From: Sulfurovum sp.
GTDB taxonomy: Bacteria; Campylobacterota; Campylobacteria; Campylobacterales; Sulfurovaceae
DNA length: 51,567 nt
Direction: 5' to 3'
Assembly: GCA_026991605.1 (NCBI GenBank)
Contig: JALXBG010000102.1
Location: forward strand, 1 to 51,567
In this document: in pieces, positions 34,032-44,442 of the stretch
How positions within the stretch are numbered: the first letter of the stretch is position 1
Layout: each line of letters begins with the position of its first letter
The notes under the pieces: model-generated
What the model saw: only the letters and a program-made list of their open reading frames with translations
Told to the model about the DNA's origin: nothing
The model's database searches: none
Translations under genes and position numbers: made by a program

Positions 34032-34889
34032 ATGAATAATCAGACAGTACAATTGCAAGAAAATACGATAGATTTAAGCGAGTTGTTTCAAACGTTGAAA
34101 AGACGTAAAAAAATGATTTTATTGATAACATTACTAGTGACGCTTTTAGCAGCTGTCTATGCGTGGACAGCCAAACCTGTGTATGAAGTAAAAGCTATGA
34201 TAGAAGTAGGTAAACTGGAAGCAGGAACTAAAGATGAAAAATCGTTAGATAATGTAGCAGATATAAAACAGAAATTAGAATATATTTATGGGGTAAAATC
34301 TAAGAAAAAAAAGCATTACCCTAAGGTGAAGTCTATTGGGCTAAATAAACAAGCAAAAGGTGTATTTACCGTTACTGTTGAGGGACATAGCAATGAAGAA
34401 GCCATTGCACTTGTTGAAAAAATTATCCAAAAGATAGAAAAAGAATATCAAGAGAAAATTGATACCTATGTTAACTCAAAGAAAGAGTTAATTGCATTAA
34501 CACGAGAAGATATAGAAACGGCTAAACAGAATTTAGAAAAAATAGAAAAAACTTTAGATAACTATAGTCAAAAAATTATGAATATCACAGCTGAAGATGC
34601 TGCACTTGCTGGAATTTATACGATACAGATTAGTCAGAATCAAAAAACTATACAATCATTGCAAGCACGTATATCTACTTTAAAAGCAAATGTCTATGAT
34701 AAAGAGCTTTCCATTACTCCTTTACGCATTAAGCAGACGCATATAGTAGGAGAAGTGGAAGTTCTAGACAAACCAGTGAAGCCTAAAAAAGTACTTATTG
34801 TTATCGTAGCATTTATTACAGGCTTAATGCTCTCTATCTTTTTGGTTTTCTTTTTAGAGTTTTTAAAGGGTGTTAGGGAAGAAGAATGA
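34032..34889 (+). CDS. wzz: chain-length determinant protein (Wzz-like)
   Basis: Inner-membrane polysaccharide co-polymerase of 285 residues. Transmembrane helix 1 is at about 32-52 after the cytoplasmic NTIDLSELFQTLKRRKKM, a coiled-coil periplasmic domain (about 140-225) follows, and the second helix is at about 255-280 after EVLDKPVKPKKVL, the usual proline-rich segment. No tyrosine kinase domain is attached. ATG 34032 follows AAGAGG at 34021-34026; an in-frame GTG at 34026 would overlap that site. With wzx and wzy it supports a Wzy-dependent polymer pathway in the locus. Confidence 0.85.
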   Translation: MNNQTVQLQENTIDLSELFQTLKRRKKMILLITLLVTLLAAVYAWTAKPVYEVKAMIEVGKLEAGTKDEKSLDNVADIKQKLEYIYGVKSKKKKHYPKVKSIGLNKQAKGVFTVTVEGHSNEEAIALVEKIIQKIEKEYQEKIDTYVNSKKELIALTREDIETAKQNLEKIEKTLDNYSQKIMNITAEDAALAGIYTIQISQNQKTIQSLQARISTLKANVYDKELSITPLRIKQTHIVGEVEVLDKPVKPKKVLIVIVAFITGLMLSIFLVFFLEFLKGVREEE

Positions 34890-34929
34890 AAGTATGGACA
34901 TCCTCGGTATTTTAAACCGTAGGTATTAA

Positions 34930-35942
<1,013 letters not shown>

Positions 35943-35943
<1 letters not shown>

Positions 35944-37070
35944 TGGATTTTATTCCCTATGGTAAACAGTGGATTGGTCAAGAGGATATTGATGCTGTTG
36001 TAGAGGTATTAAATTCTGACTATTTAACCACTGGTCCAAAGGTTCAAGAGTTTGAAAAGGCATTAAGTGACTATTGTAATGTTCAGTATGTAATTGCTGT
36101 AGCAAATGGTACGGCAGCTCTTCATTTAGCCTCTTTGGCTCTTTTAAAAAAAGGAGATAGAGTCTTAACCACCCCAAACTCTTTTTTGGCAACCTCGAAT
36201 GCTATTTTATATGCGGGAGCAGAGCCAATATTTGTCGATATCGCTGAGGAAGGAAATATTGACCTTGACCTTTGTGAGAAGATACTTAAAAACGACAACT
36301 CTATCAAAGCTATCTATGGAGTAGCATTTTCTGGACGAATGCTTAATCAAAAAAAGTTACAATTCTTAAAAGAAACCTATGGAGTTCTTGTATTAGAGGA
36401 CAATGCTCATGCTATTGGAGCACAAGAGGGAGAGGTCAAGTCAGCCTCCTGTAAGAACTCTGATGTCTCAATCCTCTCGTTTCACCCTGTTAAGCATCTA
36501 ACCACAGGTGAGGGTGGAGCCATTACAACCAATTCAAAAGTACTTTATGAAAAGATGATTACTCTTAGAGGACATGGTATGGTAAAAACGCCTGAGATGA
36601 AACCATGGGAGTATGAGATGAGAGAGCTTGGTTTTAACTATCGTATGACTGATATTCAGTGTGCTTTGGGGCTTTCTCAGCTTAAAAAATTGGATGATTT
36701 TATTGCAAGACGGATTGAGATTGCACAACGGTATGATGAAGCTTTTAAAAATAGTATAATAAAACCCCTTTATACTTATGATGGTAAATCCTCTTATCAT
36801 CTTTATGTAGTTCAAGTAGATTTTTCTAAACTTGTTCTTAGTAAAGAGGAGCTTTTTGTAAAGATGAGAGAAAGAAGTATAGGATTACAACTACACTATA
36901 TTCCTATCAATAAACAGCTTTATTATAAAAGCTTGGGTTATGGTGATGAAGATACTCCTGTTATGGACAGGTACTATGAGGAGTGTTTCTCTTTACCAAT
37001 ATTTCCTAAATTAAGTAATGAAGAGCAAGAGTATGTGATTGAGACACTTTTTGAGCTTTTAAATGCCTAA
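35943..37070 (+). CDS. pseC: UDP-4-amino-4,6-dideoxy-altrose aminotransferase
   Basis: PLP-dependent aminotransferase of 375 residues, second step of the pseudaminic acid pathway. Motifs are PYGKQWIGQEDIDAVVEVL near the N-terminus, VANGTAALHLASLALL, LEDNAHAIGA and FHPVKHLTTGEGGAI with the PLP lysine. The closing region TPVMDRYYEECFSLPIFPKLSNEEQ is typical of PseC. It overlaps pseB by one base and pseF by 8 bases, giving tight translational coupling. Confidence 0.95.
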
Positions 37071-37767
37071 AGTTGTAGCTGTGATTCCTGCACGTAGTGG
37101 AAGTAAAAGAATTCCTCGAAAAAATATTAAAAAGTTTCATGGCAAACCTCTTATTGCCTACTCTATAGAGGTGGCATTGAGTTCAAAACTTTTTGATAAA
37201 GTGGTAGTAAGTACAGATGATGAAGAGATAGCTTCTATTGCTAAAGCTTATGGGGCTGATGTTCCTTTTATTCGACCTAAAGAGCTATCAGATGATTTTA
37301 CAGGAACAGATGAAGTTGTTATTCATACCCTAGAGTGTTTACGAGATAGAGGTGAGGTGTTTGATTATGCTTGTACTATCTATGCAACAGCTCCATTACT
37401 TCAAAAAAAATATTTGGTTGAAGGGTTTGAAAAGTTAAAAAACTCTACTGCCATTCATGCATTTTCTACAACATCCATGCCTTTTCCAATTCAAAGAACA
37501 TTTAAAATAGATAAAGATGGACGCTGTGAAATGTTTATGCCTGAGCATTATATGACACGTTCACAAGACCTTGAAGAAGCATATCAAGATGCAGGACAGT
37601 TCTATTGGACAAAATTAAATGAAGAATCTGATGAGATTATGTTTGGAAAAGAGTCTATTCCTATTGTTTTACCTCGTCATTTGGTACAGGATATTGACAC
37701 TTTAGAGGATTGGAAGAGGGCGGAGATTATGTATCGTGTTTTAGAGGAACAGAAGAATCATGCATAA
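37063..37767 (+). CDS. pseF: CMP-pseudaminic acid synthetase
   Basis: Cytidylyltransferase of 234 residues that activates pseudaminic acid with CTP, the last pathway step. The N-terminal nucleotide-binding segment AVIPARSGSKRIPRKNIKKFHGKPLIAYSIE, VVSTDDEEIA and the late DIDTLEDWKRAEIMY are characteristic of PseF/NeuA-type enzymes. It overlaps pseC and the pseG-pseH fusion gene by 8 bases on each side. The enzyme could in principle use another nonulosonic acid, but the pseB, pseC, pseG and pseI neighbours make pseudaminic acid the likely substrate. Confidence 0.94.
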   Translation: MPKVVAVIPARSGSKRIPRKNIKKFHGKPLIAYSIEVALSSKLFDKVVVSTDDEEIASIAKAYGADVPFIRPKELSDDFTGTDEVVIHTLECLRDRGEVFDYACTIYATAPLLQKKYLVEGFEKLKNSTAIHAFSTTSMPFPIQRTFKIDKDGRCEMFMPEHYMTRSQDLEEAYQDAGQFYWTKLNEESDEIMFGKESIPIVLPRHLVQDIDTLEDWKRAEIMYRVLEEQKNHA

Positions 37768-39094
37768 AATTCTCTTTCGAGCTGACTCCTCATCAACTAT
37801 TGGTATAGGACATATTATGCGAGATTTAGTTCTTGCTAAACAGTACCCGAATAGTCAAATTATCTTTGCTACACAGGACTTAGTGGGGAACATTAACCAT
37901 AAGATAATTGAAGCTGAGTATCAATTAGAGATTTTAAACACAAATAGCCCTGAAGAACTTGATAGACTTATCAAAAAAATTCAAATAGATATGCTTGTTA
38001 TAGACCATTACGAGATAGATTGTGGTTTTGAAAAAGAGCTAAAAATCCAAAATCCAAAACTTACTATTTTATCATTTGATGATACGTATGAGAAACACTA
38101 TTGTGATATACTGCTTAATCATAATATAAGTGCAAATGAGCAGAGATATGAAGATTTAGTTCCTGAGGGATGTGAGCTTAGATGTGGGGTTAAACATACG
38201 CTTTTGAGAGAGGAATTTTATCAAGAAAAAGAGATAAAACGAGAGAAAATTTATGATATTTTTATTGCGATGGGTGGGGCTGATACTCAAAATTTAAATA
38301 TTCAACTTTTAGAACTTCTTCCAGACTATTTTAAAGTAGCCATTGTTACCACTATAGCTAATAATAATTTAGATGCTTTAAAAGCTTATATAGGGGATAA
38401 TGAGTTGATTCATTTATATATTAACTCTATTCAAATAGCCAAATTGATGAATGAGAGCAGATTTGCTATTGTGACTCCTAGCGTAACGGTTAATGAAATC
38501 TATTTTATGGAGTTACCTTTTTTGGCGATTAAAACGGCTAAGAATCAAGAGGATATTTATGAGTATCTGCGGAAGAGTGGCTATAAGGTAGTGGATAGTT
38601 TTCAAAAAAATAAGATAGAGAAGATAGCCATTGAATTAATAAACTTTATAGATTTATCGTTTGATGAAAAAGTTGAAGTATTATCATGGAGAAATCATCC
38701 ATCTATTAGAAAATGGATGTTTGATAAAGAGCCAATAGATTTAGAAAATCATATCTCTTATATTGAGTCACTTAAAGAAAAAAATGATAGGGTTTATTTT
38801 GTTGTCAAGCAGTATGGTCAAGCCGTAGGTGTTATAGATTTGACAAATATAAATCTAAATAGTTTAGAAGCAGAGATAGGACTCTATGCTAAGCCAATGC
38901 TTAAAGGAGTGGGTAGTTTGTTGATGCAAAAGATACTTGAGTATGGTTTTAATGAACTAAAACTCAAAAAATTAGTAGCTAAAGTACTTGAAGATAATTT
39001 TTCAGCTATACAACTCTATGAAAAGTTTGATTTTAAGCAAGTAGATAAACAAGATTCACTGATTGTAATGGAGAGAATAGATGAAAATAGGTAA
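37760..39094 (+). CDS. pseG: fusion of PseG UDP-sugar hydrolase and PseH N-acetyltransferase
   Basis: Bifunctional protein of 444 residues. The N-terminal part (about 1-285) is a GT-B-like UDP-sugar hydrolase, with GIGHIMRDLVLA carrying the likely catalytic His18 and MGGADTQNLNIQLLELL in the nucleotide-binding half. The C-terminal part (about 295-440) is a GNAT acetyltransferase with SWRNHPSIRKWMFDKEPI, IGLYAKPMLKGVGSLLMQKIL and ENFSAIQLYEKFDF-like residues, matching PseH. PseH acetylates the 4-amino group and PseG then removes UDP, so joining both in one chain channels consecutive steps. In Campylobacter the two are separate genes. The frame is continuous; no frameshift is needed. Confidence 0.92.
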   Translation: MHKILFRADSSSTIGIGHIMRDLVLAKQYPNSQIIFATQDLVGNINHKIIEAEYQLEILNTNSPEELDRLIKKIQIDMLVIDHYEIDCGFEKELKIQNPKLTILSFDDTYEKHYCDILLNHNISANEQRYEDLVPEGCELRCGVKHTLLREEFYQEKEIKREKIYDIFIAMGGADTQNLNIQLLELLPDYFKVAIVTTIANNNLDALKAYIGDNELIHLYINSIQIAKLMNESRFAIVTPSVTVNEIYFMELPFLAIKTAKNQEDIYEYLRKSGYKVVDSFQKNKIEKIAIELINFIDLSFDEKVEVLSWRNHPSIRKWMFDKEPIDLENHISYIESLKEKNDRVYFVVKQYGQAVGVIDLTNINLNSLEAEIGLYAKPMLKGVGSLLMQKILEYGFNELKLKKLVAKVLEDNFSAIQLYEKFDFKQVDKQDSLIVMERIDENR

Positions 39095-40106
39095 TTTTGA
39101 TTTAGAAAAAGATGGTACATACATTATCGCAGAACTCTCAGCCAATCATGGTGGTAAAATAGAAATAGCAAAAGAGACCATTAAATGTGCTAAAGAGATA
39201 GGAGCAAATGCAATTAAACTTCAGACCTATACGGCTGATACACTGACACTAGATAGCGATAAAGAGGATTTTGTTATCAAAGGTGGTACCCTTTGGGATG
39301 ATAGAAAACTTTATGATTTGTATCAAGAAGCCTATTTACCTTGGGAGTGGCATGAAGAGCTTTTTTCCTATGCTAGAGAGATAGGCATAGATATCTTCTC
39401 TTCTCCATTTGATAAAACAGCGGTAGATTTTTTAGAGCAGTTTAATCCAAGTGCGTACAAGATAGCCTCTTTTGAGATAACAGATTATGAGCTAATACGC
39501 TATACAGCAAGTAAAAGAAAACCTATTATCATTAGTACTGGAATAGCAACAATTGGTGAGATACAAGATGCTGTAGATATGTGTAGGAGTGAGGGAAATG
39601 ATGATATCGTTTTGCTTAAATGTACCTCTGCTTATCCTGCACCATTAGAGGAAGCAAATTTGAAGATGATTCCTAATTTAGCCCAAACTTTTAATGTAGT
39701 TAGTGGTTTTTCAGACCATACTTTAGGAAGTTTTGCTCCTATTGTTGCTGTAAGTCTTGGAGCGAAGATAATTGAGAAGCATTTTATTTTAGATAAATCC
39801 ATTGGTGGAGCTGATGCTGATTTTTCCATGGACAAAGAGGAGTTTTCTCAGATGGTCAAAGCTATTCGAGATACTGAGAAGTTACTTGGTAGGGTGGACT
39901 ATTCTATGACAGAGAATAAGAGAAAATCTCGTCAGTTTAGTCGTAGTCTTTATGTGGCTGAAGATATTAAAAAGGGTGAAGTATTTAGCGAGAAAAATGT
40001 TCGTTCGGTGAGACCTGGATATGGTTTGCATCCTAAGTATTTGAATGATATCTTAGGTAAGGTATCTATGAAGTCATATAAATTTGGCGATAGAATAGAA
40101 GAGTAG
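39081..40106 (+). CDS. pseI: pseudaminic acid synthase
   Basis: Enzyme of 341 residues that condenses the 6-deoxy-diacetamido-altrose with phosphoenolpyruvate to form pseudaminic acid. The TIM-barrel N-terminal part has IIAELSANHGGKIEIAKETIK, AIKLQTYTADTLTLD and FSSPFDKTAVDFLE, and the C-terminal SAF (antifreeze-like) domain covers about 285-341. Length and domain order are normal for the NeuB/PseI family, and the neighbours argue for the Pse rather than sialic or legionaminic branch. It overlaps the pseG-pseH gene by 14 bases and is 6 bases upstream of pglK. Confidence 0.95.
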   Translation: MKIGNFDLEKDGTYIIAELSANHGGKIEIAKETIKCAKEIGANAIKLQTYTADTLTLDSDKEDFVIKGGTLWDDRKLYDLYQEAYLPWEWHEELFSYAREIGIDIFSSPFDKTAVDFLEQFNPSAYKIASFEITDYELIRYTASKRKPIIISTGIATIGEIQDAVDMCRSEGNDDIVLLKCTSAYPAPLEEANLKMIPNLAQTFNVVSGFSDHTLGSFAPIVAVSLGAKIIEKHFILDKSIGGADADFSMDKEEFSQMVKAIRDTEKLLGRVDYSMTENKRKSRQFSRSLYVAEDIKKGEVFSEKNVRSVRPGYGLHPKYLNDILGKVSMKSYKFGDRIEE

Positions 40107-40112
40107 TCAAAT

Positions 40113-41801
40113 ATGTTTAAAAAAATAAATGCACTACTCTCAAAACATGATAAAAATTTTTTACTTGCGTTAATCTTTTTTTCTATTTTTATTTCACTTA
40201 TTGAAACATTTGCTGTTTCTATTCTTATGCCTTTTATATCAGCAGCAAGTGATTTTGAGTTTATTCAAAAGAATAAATATATGTCAGCTTTATATGATTT
40301 TTTTAATATGAGTTCTAACTCCAAATTTGTCATTTATTTTGGGATACTATTATGTATATTTTATGTGTTTAGAAGCCTTATAAATATGTTTTATTATTAT
40401 ATGCTTTCAAAATTCTCAGAGGGGAGATATTTTGCTATAAGCAAAAGGTTATTTGAAGGATATTTAAATCTCCCATATCAAAAATTCAATAGTTTAAATA
40501 CAAGTCATTTAACAAAAATTATTATAAATGAGGCAAGTTATTATACACAGGTCATTTCATCTTTATTGGTTATGATTTCTGAGATTTTTGTTATTATATT
40601 TATTTATTCTCTTCTTCTTTATATTGATTGGCAAAGTACTTTATTCCTTTCGCTTATACTTTTGTTTGTTGTAGGTATTATTTTAGGAAAAATTACTCAT
40701 TTGATTAAAACAAAAGGAAAAGATAGAGAAGTTTATCAACGCGGTATTTATGATGTTTTGTCTTCTAGTTTTGGAAATTTTAAAGTAATTAAACTATTTT
40801 CAAATGAGAAAAAAATAGTTGAAAATTTTACGGGAGTAAGTCAAAAACTTGTACACAGCAACATTATTTTTGAAACTTCTTCACACATTCCACGGCTACT
40901 TTTAGATGGTCTAGGTTTTGCATTACTTTCCTTATTGGTATCATTTTTAGTTTGGAAATATAATGCAGATATCTCTAAGTGGATGCCTATTTTATCTTTA
41001 TATATTTTAGCCCTTTATAGATTGTTGCCTTCCGTTCATCGTATTATTGTACGTTATAATAAAATTATGTTTTATGCGCAAGCAGTAGAATTAATTTATA
41101 ATGAATTACAATATGAGGGAGAACATTTGGGAGAAGAATCTCTTAATTTTAACCATAATATTATATTTAAAGATGTGAATTTCTTTTATGAAAATGGAGA
41201 AAAAGTTTTAGACACTATTAATTTATCAATTCAAAAAGGGGAGAATATTGGTGTTATTGGGGAAAGCGGAAGTGGGAAAAGTACTTTTGTAGATATGCTT
41301 ATTGGACTTAATTTCCCTACGGGTGGTGCTATTTTAATAGATAATCAAGAATTAACGATAAATAATATTGTTTCATGGCGAAAACAAATAGGATATATTC
41401 CTCAATCTATTTATCTTTTTGATGGGACAGTTGGGGAGAATATTGTGTTTGCTAGAGAATATGATAAAGATAAACTTATTGATGTCCTTAAAAAAGTGAA
41501 TTTGTGGGATATGTTTGATGAAAAAGAGGGACTTAATACACAAGTGGGTGAGATGGGTAAACTACTAAGTGGTGGACAACAACAGCGTATAGCTATAGCA
41601 AGAGCGCTATATTCTTCCCCCAATATATTGGTATTAGATGAGGCAACATCAGCATTAGATGCAAAAATAGAACAAAAAATAATGCAGGAAATATATACGC
41701 TTTGCAAAGATAAAACACTGATCATTATTTCTCATAAACAAGAGATTTTAAAAGAGTGCAATAGAGTATTTAAAGTAGAGAATAAAAGAGTTATCGTATG
41801 A
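40113..41801 (+). CDS. pglK: lipid-linked oligosaccharide flippase PglK (ABC transporter)
   Basis: Half-transporter of 562 residues that uses ATP to flip undecaprenyl-PP-glycan to the periplasm. Six transmembrane helices (about 15-315) are followed by a nucleotide-binding domain with Walker A GESGSGKST (about 384-392), QIGYIPQSIYLFDGTVGENI, signature LSGGQQQR (about 485) and Walker B ILVLDEATSALDA. The membrane part, beginning LSKHDKNFLLALIFFSIFIS and LIETFAVSILMPFISAASDF, is very like C. jejuni PglK and unlike MsbA. Its TGA overlaps the following ATG. With pglB downstream it completes the N-glycan export machinery. Confidence 0.94.
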   Translation: MFKKINALLSKHDKNFLLALIFFSIFISLIETFAVSILMPFISAASDFEFIQKNKYMSALYDFFNMSSNSKFVIYFGILLCIFYVFRSLINMFYYYMLSKFSEGRYFAISKRLFEGYLNLPYQKFNSLNTSHLTKIIINEASYYTQVISSLLVMISEIFVIIFIYSLLLYIDWQSTLFLSLILLFVVGIILGKITHLIKTKGKDREVYQRGIYDVLSSSFGNFKVIKLFSNEKKIVENFTGVSQKLVHSNIIFETSSHIPRLLLDGLGFALLSLLVSFLVWKYNADISKWMPILSLYILALYRLLPSVHRIIVRYNKIMFYAQAVELIYNELQYEGEHLGEESLNFNHNIIFKDVNFFYENGEKVLDTINLSIQKGENIGVIGESGSGKSTFVDMLIGLNFPTGGAILIDNQELTINNIVSWRKQIGYIPQSIYLFDGTVGENIVFAREYDKDKLIDVLKKVNLWDMFDEKEGLNTQVGEMGKLLSGGQQQRIAIARALYSSPNILVLDEATSALDAKIEQKIMQEIYTLCKDKTLIIISHKQEILKECNRVFKVENKRVIV

Positions 41802-43285
41802 GAGTTATTTATGCAACAAGTGACTTAAATGCATGGATAGACGTAGCAAAAAATATGCAGATGTTACGAAGTTGGAATCCTATTTATTGGATTACTACAC
41901 CCCATAATGAAAAGTCTATACATAAAGCCTTTCCTTTGACCATTACCCAAGGATATATTGATTCCATTCGTGGACTTTATACAAATATTAATTTGCCAAT
42001 TAATAAAAAAGTCTTAGATGAAAAAACTTTAATAAAGTATTATTTTTATGAAAAAACTGCACTTAAAATGATGGATAGGATGGATCCTACTGCCTATGCA
42101 TTTAATTTAACTGAGAGAACAGAACTATATTATGAGTTGTTGGAATATTGGATAAACGCAGTGAATGTATTAAAACCTAATTTTGTGGTTTTTACAGAGT
42201 CCCCACATGCAATTTTTCAATATCTATTATATGCAGTATGTGTTGAAAATAATATAAAAGTTATTCGATTTACTCCAACTCATATAGAAGGATTAACATT
42301 TTTATCTTCATCTATCAATACAATACCAGAGTATTTACAAGAAGTATATAAAGAGTGTCTAGAGAATAGTTCTACTTCTCATTACAAGATTGCGAATACT
42401 TATTTAAATAAAAATAGAAATTCTTATCAGGAGGCGTTACCTTACTATATGCAAGATATAACTCAAAAAAAGAGTATCAAAAAAATACTACAAAATATTA
42501 GTAAGTTAAAACGTTTTTTTAAAAATAAAATATTTACAGCATATAAAAGAGGAAGCTCTCATAGTCTTAATGACAACAATATTACTAAGTTGGATTTATT
42601 AAAGTATAAGGTAAAAGGGTATTTTTTCAAGAAAAATTTAGAAAAAAAATACAATAGTTTAGTAATACAAGTAGATTTGACACAACCTTATATTTATGTT
42701 GCCCTACATTATCAGCCTGAAAAAACAACTTCTCCAGAAGGAGGAGTATTTGTAGATCAATGGTTAATGATAAATATGCTTTCTGTAGCTATTCCAAAAA
42801 CATGGAAGCTTTATGTTAAAGAACATATATCTCAATTTTCTGAAAAATTTTATGGAGAACAAGGGAGAAATGTAGATTTTTATAAAAAGGTATCAGCTCT
42901 ACCAAATGTGCAGTTTGTTCGCAATGATTTAAGTTCTTTTGATTTGATTGATAATGCAAAAGCGGTAGCTACTGTTACGGGGACTGTAGGATTAGAGGCA
43001 GTTATTAGGTCTAAACCTGTTCTTAGTTTTGGATATGCTTGGTATAGATTGTGTCATGGGGTGTTAGATATTAAACAGATAGAAGATTTAGAACAGGCAC
43101 TAAGACTTGTTGAAAAAGGATACAAAGTAGAAATGCAAAAGGTAAATGCTTTTTTGTATGCCATAGAAAAAGTATCATTTCCTACCTACCTTAATCCTGG
43201 AAATAAGGTAGGTGTTTCATTTGGAGAAGAGGTTAATATAAAAAATTTAACACAATGTTTATTAAAATATGCGCATAAGGTATAG
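41798..43285 (+). CDS. probable capsule/nonulosonate-type glycosyltransferase
   Basis: Protein of 495 residues without signal peptide. The C-terminal half has IYVALHYQPEKTTSPEGG and VATVTGTVGLEAVIRSKPVLSFGYAWY, a pattern found in capsule polysaccharide biosynthesis proteins of the KpsC/KpsS type and in other GT-B transferases that use CMP-activated sugars. The N-terminal half is not recognised. It starts inside the pglK stop (ATGA), so it is coupled to the pse-pglK operon. A CMP-pseudaminic acid transferase is a reasonable hypothesis given five pse genes directly upstream; this is inference. Base composition is even more AT-rich than neighbours. Confidence 0.7.
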   Translation: MRVIYATSDLNAWIDVAKNMQMLRSWNPIYWITTPHNEKSIHKAFPLTITQGYIDSIRGLYTNINLPINKKVLDEKTLIKYYFYEKTALKMMDRMDPTAYAFNLTERTELYYELLEYWINAVNVLKPNFVVFTESPHAIFQYLLYAVCVENNIKVIRFTPTHIEGLTFLSSSINTIPEYLQEVYKECLENSSTSHYKIANTYLNKNRNSYQEALPYYMQDITQKKSIKKILQNISKLKRFFKNKIFTAYKRGSSHSLNDNNITKLDLLKYKVKGYFFKKNLEKKYNSLVIQVDLTQPYIYVALHYQPEKTTSPEGGVFVDQWLMINMLSVAIPKTWKLYVKEHISQFSEKFYGEQGRNVDFYKKVSALPNVQFVRNDLSSFDLIDNAKAVATVTGTVGLEAVIRSKPVLSFGYAWYRLCHGVLDIKQIEDLEQALRLVEKGYKVEMQKVNAFLYAIEKVSFPTYLNPGNKVGVSFGEEVNIKNLTQCLLKYAHKV

Positions 43286-43287
43286 TC

Positions 43288-44442
43288 TTGCAAAAATTGT
43301 CTATGAATGAGTTGGTTACTTTTGAGAAAAAATATTCTCTTTGGGAATATCAGTTATTTAATTATCCATTATGGATACATTGCCGAGAACCCCTACTTAA
43401 CACGGGGATCATGGCTGAAAGAAGAATCGTAAGACCAAGATTAAGTACTATGTTTAAAAGTTTTATTTTTACAATAAAATTTTTGTTGACACAAAAAAAA
43501 TATGATAAAGTTTTTTTCTTAATGGAAAGATCTGAGTTATTAGAGATATATAAAGAAGAAAAAAACACTAAAAAAATACTTTTTTTAAACCCAGAACAAG
43601 AAAAAGTTTATAAAGGTAATTATATTAGTAGTGATTTTTTTAGTTTTTTACGCTTGATAAGTCGCAAAATTTCGTTTGTTTTGTTTTATAAGAAATATAT
43701 AAATATAGCAGAGCATTTAGAGATAATAGGTTTAGACAAAGGTTTAAATAAATATATTAAAATTGCAATGGGTGATGCATTCTTTTTAAAACTCCTGTCT
43801 TTTATTTTATGGAAAAAAAATGAAAAAATTTATACTGGTGCAGTTATTCCTATGGGAGAAAAGTTTGTAAATATATTAAATTCTTATGAAGTACAACATG
43901 GTGTTATTCATCCTGAACATCCTGGGTATATAAGTATCCCCCCTGTAATGAATACTCTGATTTTATATGCTAAACGTTATGAAACTATATTAATGAAATA
44001 TGGATATAAAGGTAATTTAAGTATTCAAGAATATAAAAAAACTTTTTTTGAAAGGAATACAGATAGATCTTATACTATTGTAATTTATACACAACCTTTA
44101 AAAAGTATGCAAGAAGGAATATATAAATTTTTACATAAATATCGACCTACAAATGTATTTATTCAAAAACACCCTAAAGATTATTTTGATTATAAAATAG
44201 ATGATAAGTTCTTTGTAAGTGCAACAACACCTTTTGAGGTAGAATATCCTATAATGTATTTAAGTAGTATTATAGAAAATTTTACGCTTTATGATAAGGA
44301 TTGTTATATATACGATGTAAAGCATTCCTCTATTGATATAAAAACATTTTTAAATATATATACATCAGATACAGAGTCACAAATGATTATTATGAGTAGT
44401 TTAGATAAAATATACACAACGATACAGTCAAGAATGTTATGA
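43288..44442 (+). CDS. hypothetical protein, possible glycosyltransferase
   Basis: Protein of 384 residues, strongly AT-rich, with no family recognised. It contains YEVQHGVIHPEHPGYIS, and then NTLILYAKRYETILMKYGY and VIYTQPLKSMQEGIYKFL with FIQKHPKDYFDY, which together look like a GT-B fold related to polysialyl- or capsule-type transferases; the histidine-rich stretches would be in the donor site. The start TTG 43288 is chosen because AAGG lies 7 bases upstream; ATG 43303 is an alternative. It sits between the KpsC-like gene and the GT2 gene and overlaps the latter by 4 bases. It is most likely part of glycan assembly. Confidence 0.6.
   Translation: MQKLSMNELVTFEKKYSLWEYQLFNYPLWIHCREPLLNTGIMAERRIVRPRLSTMFKSFIFTIKFLLTQKKYDKVFFLMERSELLEIYKEEKNTKKILFLNPEQEKVYKGNYISSDFFSFLRLISRKISFVLFYKKYINIAEHLEIIGLDKGLNKYIKIAMGDAFFLKLLSFILWKKNEKIYTGAVIPMGEKFVNILNSYEVQHGVIHPEHPGYISIPPVMNTLILYAKRYETILMKYGYKGNLSIQEYKKTFFERNTDRSYTIVIYTQPLKSMQEGIYKFLHKYRPTNVFIQKHPKDYFDYKIDDKFFVSATTPFEVEYPIMYLSSIIENFTLYDKDCYIYDVKHSSIDIKTFLNIYTSDTESQMIIMSSLDKIYTTIQSRML

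Noticed and set aside
34894-34929. A 12-codon mini-frame reading MDILGILNRRY then stop, between wzz and pseB.
   Set aside because: It resembles the beginning of a polysaccharide co-polymerase or kinase and may be a decayed gene start, but it is too short and has no ribosome-binding site to be called a gene or pseudogene.
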